Shown here in pieces: positions 61,570 through 64,000 of a DNA stretch of 64,000 nucleotides. The stretch lies in assembly GCF_023516595.1 (NCBI RefSeq), contig NZ_JAMGBG010000065.1, forward strand, positions 88,318 through 152,317, written 5' to 3'. The notes under the pieces are model-generated. The model had not been told where the DNA came from and ran no database searches. It saw only the letters and a list, made by a program, of their open reading frames with translations. Position 1 is the first letter of the stretch. Every line of letters starts with the position of its first letter. The DNA is from Streptomyces neyagawaensis. Lineage in GTDB: Bacteria; Actinomycetota; Actinomycetes; Streptomycetales; Streptomycetaceae. The position numbers and the translations under genes were made by a program.

Positions 61570-61951
61570 ATGACGATCGTGTTCCGGGCGTCCGCCGACG
61601 GGGCCGAGCGGGTGGGCCTCGCCTGTTCGCCGGCGATGGAAGCCGTCCTCGGTCTCCATGTGCTGGTGGAGGCGAAACACCACCCCGTCCAGCACGGGGG
61701 GCGCGATGCGGAGACTGTCACCCGCGCTGAAGAGGGAGACCGAGGCGCTCGCGTACGCGGTGCGCTCGTACTTCCCCGAGTTCCTCTTCCCTCGCCCCAC
61801 CGGTGGACTGCCTGTCTTCCGGGAGGAGTTGGCGACCCTACGCACGGCGGACCCGGGCCTGATCCGCCAGGAGTTCGCTGTCCCCCCGCTCACCCCCTGG
61901 CCGGACGACGACGGGGGGAGGAGGGACCCGCGCCAGCCGCATTTGTCCTGA
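61570..61951 (+). pseudogene. ArsR-family regulator, frameshifted N-terminal remnant
   Basis: Frame 1 begins ATG 61570, MTIVFRASADGAERVGLACSPAMEAVLGLHVLVEAKHHPVQHG, and the reading then passes near 61700 into a second frame, MRRLSPALKRETEALAYAVRSYFPEFLFPRPTGGLPVFREELATLRTADPGLIRQEFAVPPL. Together these are the N-terminal regulatory part of an ArsR/DUF5937-like winged-helix regulator. The C-terminal HTH is missing. It carries a frameshift and a truncation. Confidence 0.7.
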
Positions 61952-62119
61952 GGGGGGTCGGCGCGGACCGGCCCGGCACGGCCGACGCCGTACCGGGGAC
62001 GGACGAGTGGCCCGGGGTCGGCGCCGAGACGGCGCGGTGAGCTGGTGCGACCGCCAGCGTTGGCGCCCCGCGCGACGAAACGCACCTTCTGCCCCTCCGG
62101 TCTCGCGGCGTGGTCCGCG

Positions 62120-62332
62120 TCAGCGGGCGCAGCCGACGTCCAGCACCTCGATCACGTCGCCGTGGACCGTGTAGACGAGCCAGCACCAGTCACCGAACAC
62201 CGCGGCCAGCTCCCTGACCTGGATCCTCGGTTCCTCGGCCACCGCTTCGATGAGCGCGACGATCTCCTCGTGGACGGTGTCCGGGACGTCGAACAGCGCG
62301 TCGGCGGCCTGTGGAACCAGTTCGACCTTCAT
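62120..62332 (-). CDS. RelE/ParE-like small protein, solitary
   Basis: The 70-residue protein MKVELVPQAADALFDVPDTVHEEIVALIEAVAEEPRIQVRELAAVFGDWCWLVYTVHGDVIEVLDVGCAR has the helix-helix-beta pattern of RelE/ParE toxins (two N-terminal helices, then a sheet with GDWCWLVYTVHGDVIEVLDV). A GGGGGA site precedes ATG 62332. The catalytic basic residues of RelE are few, and no antitoxin-like gene lies beside it, so activity is doubtful. Confidence 0.6.
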   Translation of the reverse strand: MKVELVPQAADALFDVPDTVHEEIVALIEAVAEEPRIQVRELAAVFGDWCWLVYTVHGDVIEVLDVGCAR

Positions 62333-62495
62333 GGGGTCCCCCCGCGGAGGGCAGGAGCAGCACGCGGCGAATCTGTGCTTCTTACACGATAGGTCCGCCC
62401 TGTGCCCCGTGCCGAGGGCTGTACGGAAAACCGTCCGAGGTCGAGCCTGCGGCGCTCGCCGCCCGCGGTCTCCCGTGCCACGCCCGCTGGGGGGT

Positions 62496-62541
62496 GGGTG
62501 ACATCAGTGGTGGCGGGGGTGGGTGACATCAGTGGTGGCGG
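62496..62541. repeat. 25-bp spaced tandem duplication
   Basis: GGGTGACATCAGTGGTGGCGG occurs at 62496-62516 and 62521-62541, unit length 25 bp. The element lies at the start of a non-coding stretch. Confidence 0.9.
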
Positions 62542-62995
62542 ACATGGCTGCCTTCCGTGCGTCCAGAACACCGGCACCGAGGCCGTCATGTAGTCCGCGC
62601 AGGAGTTCCAGAAGTCCGAGTTGGACCGCGGCAGGTCGATGCCGGCACAGGCCGCTACAGCGGTGGAACGTTGGGGCATCCCTGGGGAAATCCATGGGGT
62701 ACCTGAGGAACAATTCCTCCGATGTATCTCGGGAGACGAGCGCATAACGGCTGCGTTGCGGGCGCTGACAAGAGGCGGTGGGCAGTATCTTCCGGCGGCG
62801 GTCGGACTAGCCTCCCTCGGTAACCGCAGTTTCATTTCGCCCATGAAGGGTCTTTGACCTGCGGGAAGCGACGGCATCCGGCGCATACATCCGAGGAAGA
62901 CGGTGTAAGCCCGTCGTTCGACCTCTACAGTCACGGTGCGACATTCCTCCGATGACTCCTGATCTTCTGATCTCCTATGGCAAGTGAGCTGCTCA
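62542..62995. other. non-coding or eroded stretch
   Basis: No frame here has convincing codon bias or a ribosome site; the sequence is less GC-rich than the window average (for example around 62690-62760 and 62930-62990). A plus frame ending at 62857 contains PGEIHGVPEEQFLRCISGDERITAALRALTRGGGQYLPAAVGLASLGNRSF, which could be a worn gene fragment, but I do not recognise it. Confidence 0.5.
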
Positions 62996-63855
62996 GTGAA
63001 GCTGCTACGCGTCGGTGCCCCCGGTGAGGAGCGCCCCGCGGTCCGCACCGATGACGGCCGGCTGCTGGACCTGTCCGCCGTGACACATCGACGGCTCCTT
63101 CCTCGGCTCCGGCGGGATCGAGCGGGCCCGCGCCGCCCTTGAAGCGGGTGGACTGCCCGAGCTCGAGCCCGGGGGCCTGCGGATCGGCGCCCCCGTCGCC
63201 CGCCCCGGCGAGATCGTCTGCGTGGGCCTCGGCTACCGCGATCACGCCGCCGAGACCGGGGCCGCGATCCCCGAACGCCCCGTCGTCTTCATGAAGGACC
63301 CCGGCACGGTCGTCGGCCCCACAACGAGTGCTCGTCCCGCGCGGCTCGGTTAAGGCCGACCAGGGGGTCGAGCTCGCCGTCGTGATCGGCCGCCGCGCCC
63401 GCTACTTGGAGGCCCCGACGAGGCGGCCGCGGTGATCGCGGGCTACGCGGTCAGCCACGACGTCTCCGAGCGCGAGTTCCAGCTCGAACACTCGCCCCAG
63501 TGGGACCTCGGCAAGTCCTGCGAGACCTTCAACCCGCTGGGGCCCTGGCTGGTCACCGCCGACGAGATCGACGACCCGCAGGACCTGGAGCTGTGCCTGA
63601 GCGTCAACGGCGTCAAGCGCCAGCACGGCCACACCCGCGACATGATCTTCCCGGTCCACCAGGTCGTGGCCTACCTCAGCCGGTACATGGTCCTGGAGCC
63701 CGGCGACGTGATCAACACGGGGACGCCCGCCGGCGTGGCCCTCGGCCTGCCCGGCCCCCCGTCTCCGTGCCGGCGACACCGTCGAGCTCGAGATCGACGG
63801 GCTCGGAGGCCAGCGCCAGACCTTCGGCCGAGCGGGAAAGGCACCCCCTTGCCCC
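62996..63855 (+). pseudogene. fumarylacetoacetate hydrolase-family gene with several frameshifts
   Basis: Reading across frames from GTG 62996 gives KLLRVGAPGEERPAVRTDDGRLLDLSAV, then GSFLGSGGIERARAALEAGGLPELEPGGLRIGAPVARPGEIVCVGLGYRDHAAETGAAIPERPVVFMKDPGTVVGP, then VLVPRGSVKADQGVELAVVIGRRARYLE, then VIAGYAVSHDVSEREFQLEHSPQWDLGKSCETFNPLGPWLVTADEID...GHTRDMIFPVHQVVAYLSRYMVLEPGDVINTGTPAGVALGLPG. This is a complete FAH-family protein, probably 2,4-diketo-3-deoxy-L-fuconate hydrolase type, broken by small indels near 63085, 63325, 63410 and 63755. Metal-binding E residues lie in the broken region. Confidence 0.85.
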
Positions 63856-63857
63856 GC

Positions 63858-64000
63858 ATGCCCCGCCCGGATCACCGCGGTCGACACCTACGACATCCGG
63901 TTCCCCACCTCACGGGAGCTGGACGGGTCCGACGCCATGAACCCGGATCCCGACTACTCCGCCGCCCACGTCGTGCTGCGTACCGACGCCGGCGACGGGC
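63858..64000 (+). CDS. L-fuconate dehydratase, N-terminal start (runs off the window)
   Basis: The plus strand reads ITAVDTYDIRFPTSRELDGSDAMNPDPDYSAAHVVLRTDAGDG from 63871 to the end, the N-terminus of enolase-superfamily L-fuconate dehydratase. The likely start is ATG 63858 (MPR-), but ATG and the ITAVD frame differ by one base (CCCG run at 63861-63870), so either one base is extra or the gene is damaged as its neighbour is. It would act after the FAH-family enzyme's partner in L-fucose breakdown. Confidence 0.7.
   Translation, partial: MPRPDHRGRHLRHPVPHLTGAGRVRRHEPGSRLLRRPRRAAYRRRRR

Overview
The window is high-GC chromosomal DNA (strong G/C bias at third codon positions, GTG starts, GGAGG ribosome sites) from an actinomycete, almost certainly a Streptomyces. 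WhiB-like, Spo0M, BlaI/M56 and SpoIIE-type phosphatase genes support this. It reads as accessory or chromosome-arm DNA: a dense stress/hypoxia island on the left, then mixed metabolic genes and several patches of decayed genes.

About 1-21.5 kb is a dormancy/hypoxia island organised like the DosR regulon of Mycobacterium and the OsdR region of S. coelicolor. It holds four universal stress proteins, an Rv1733c-like membrane protein, an Acg/Rv2032-like nitroreductase, CBS-BON proteins, a stand-alone cytochrome oxidase subunit I, an oleate hydratase, a DoxX protein, pyruvate formate-lyase with its activating enzyme, and a divergent adh-ppdK-CBS operon next to an OsdR/DevR-type response regulator. 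Two more stress proteins with a flavodoxin (43-45.6 kb), D-lactate dehydrogenase and a third CBS-BON protein (46-47.8 kb), and a SLOG-like/VKOR operon (36-37.4 kb) extend the same theme. Many of their promoters carry a 14-15 bp imperfect palindrome of the form GGGNCNTTCGGCCC, close to the DevR box of mycobacteria and often in pairs. I infer a single OsdR regulon that shifts the cell to substrate-level ATP formation and fermentation (PPDK, PFL, ADH, LDH) with a special terminal oxidase. No sensor kinase is adjacent.

22.2-23.8 kb is a graveyard: a HAD hydrolase with an internal TGA, a truncated and frameshifted F420-type oxidoreductase, and an unidentified remnant. 23.8-35.8 kb holds a YCII protein, an SDR, a cysteine-containing winged-helix regulator divergent from a DoxX gene with a 30-bp operator between them, an MFS exporter, a methyltransferase, phosphoglucomutase, a 52-aa zinc-ribbon microprotein, a DUF2231-Rieske protein, a PP2C phosphatase, a WhiB-like protein and an SRPBCC protein. 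37.5-43.2 kb holds a GH65 phosphorylase and a SulP transporter. A tandem duplication of the SulP-promoter unit has decayed into two SulP fragments that flank an intact TMEM175-type channel gene.

47.9-64 kb: a cyclic-nucleotide-binding protein, a serine hydrolase, GH5 and LuxR remnants, a GH43 xylosidase behind repeated CGAAAACTTTCG operators, an Lrp-regulated PLP decarboxylase, BlaI/M56, Spo0M, a pair of CNNM transporters plus a CBS remnant, a secreted GH43-CBM42 arabinofuranosidase, a frameshifted ArsR remnant, a solitary RelE-like protein, and at the right edge a multiply frameshifted fumarylacetoacetate-hydrolase-family gene followed by the start of an L-fuconate dehydratase. All function calls come from reading the translations; no database search was made.
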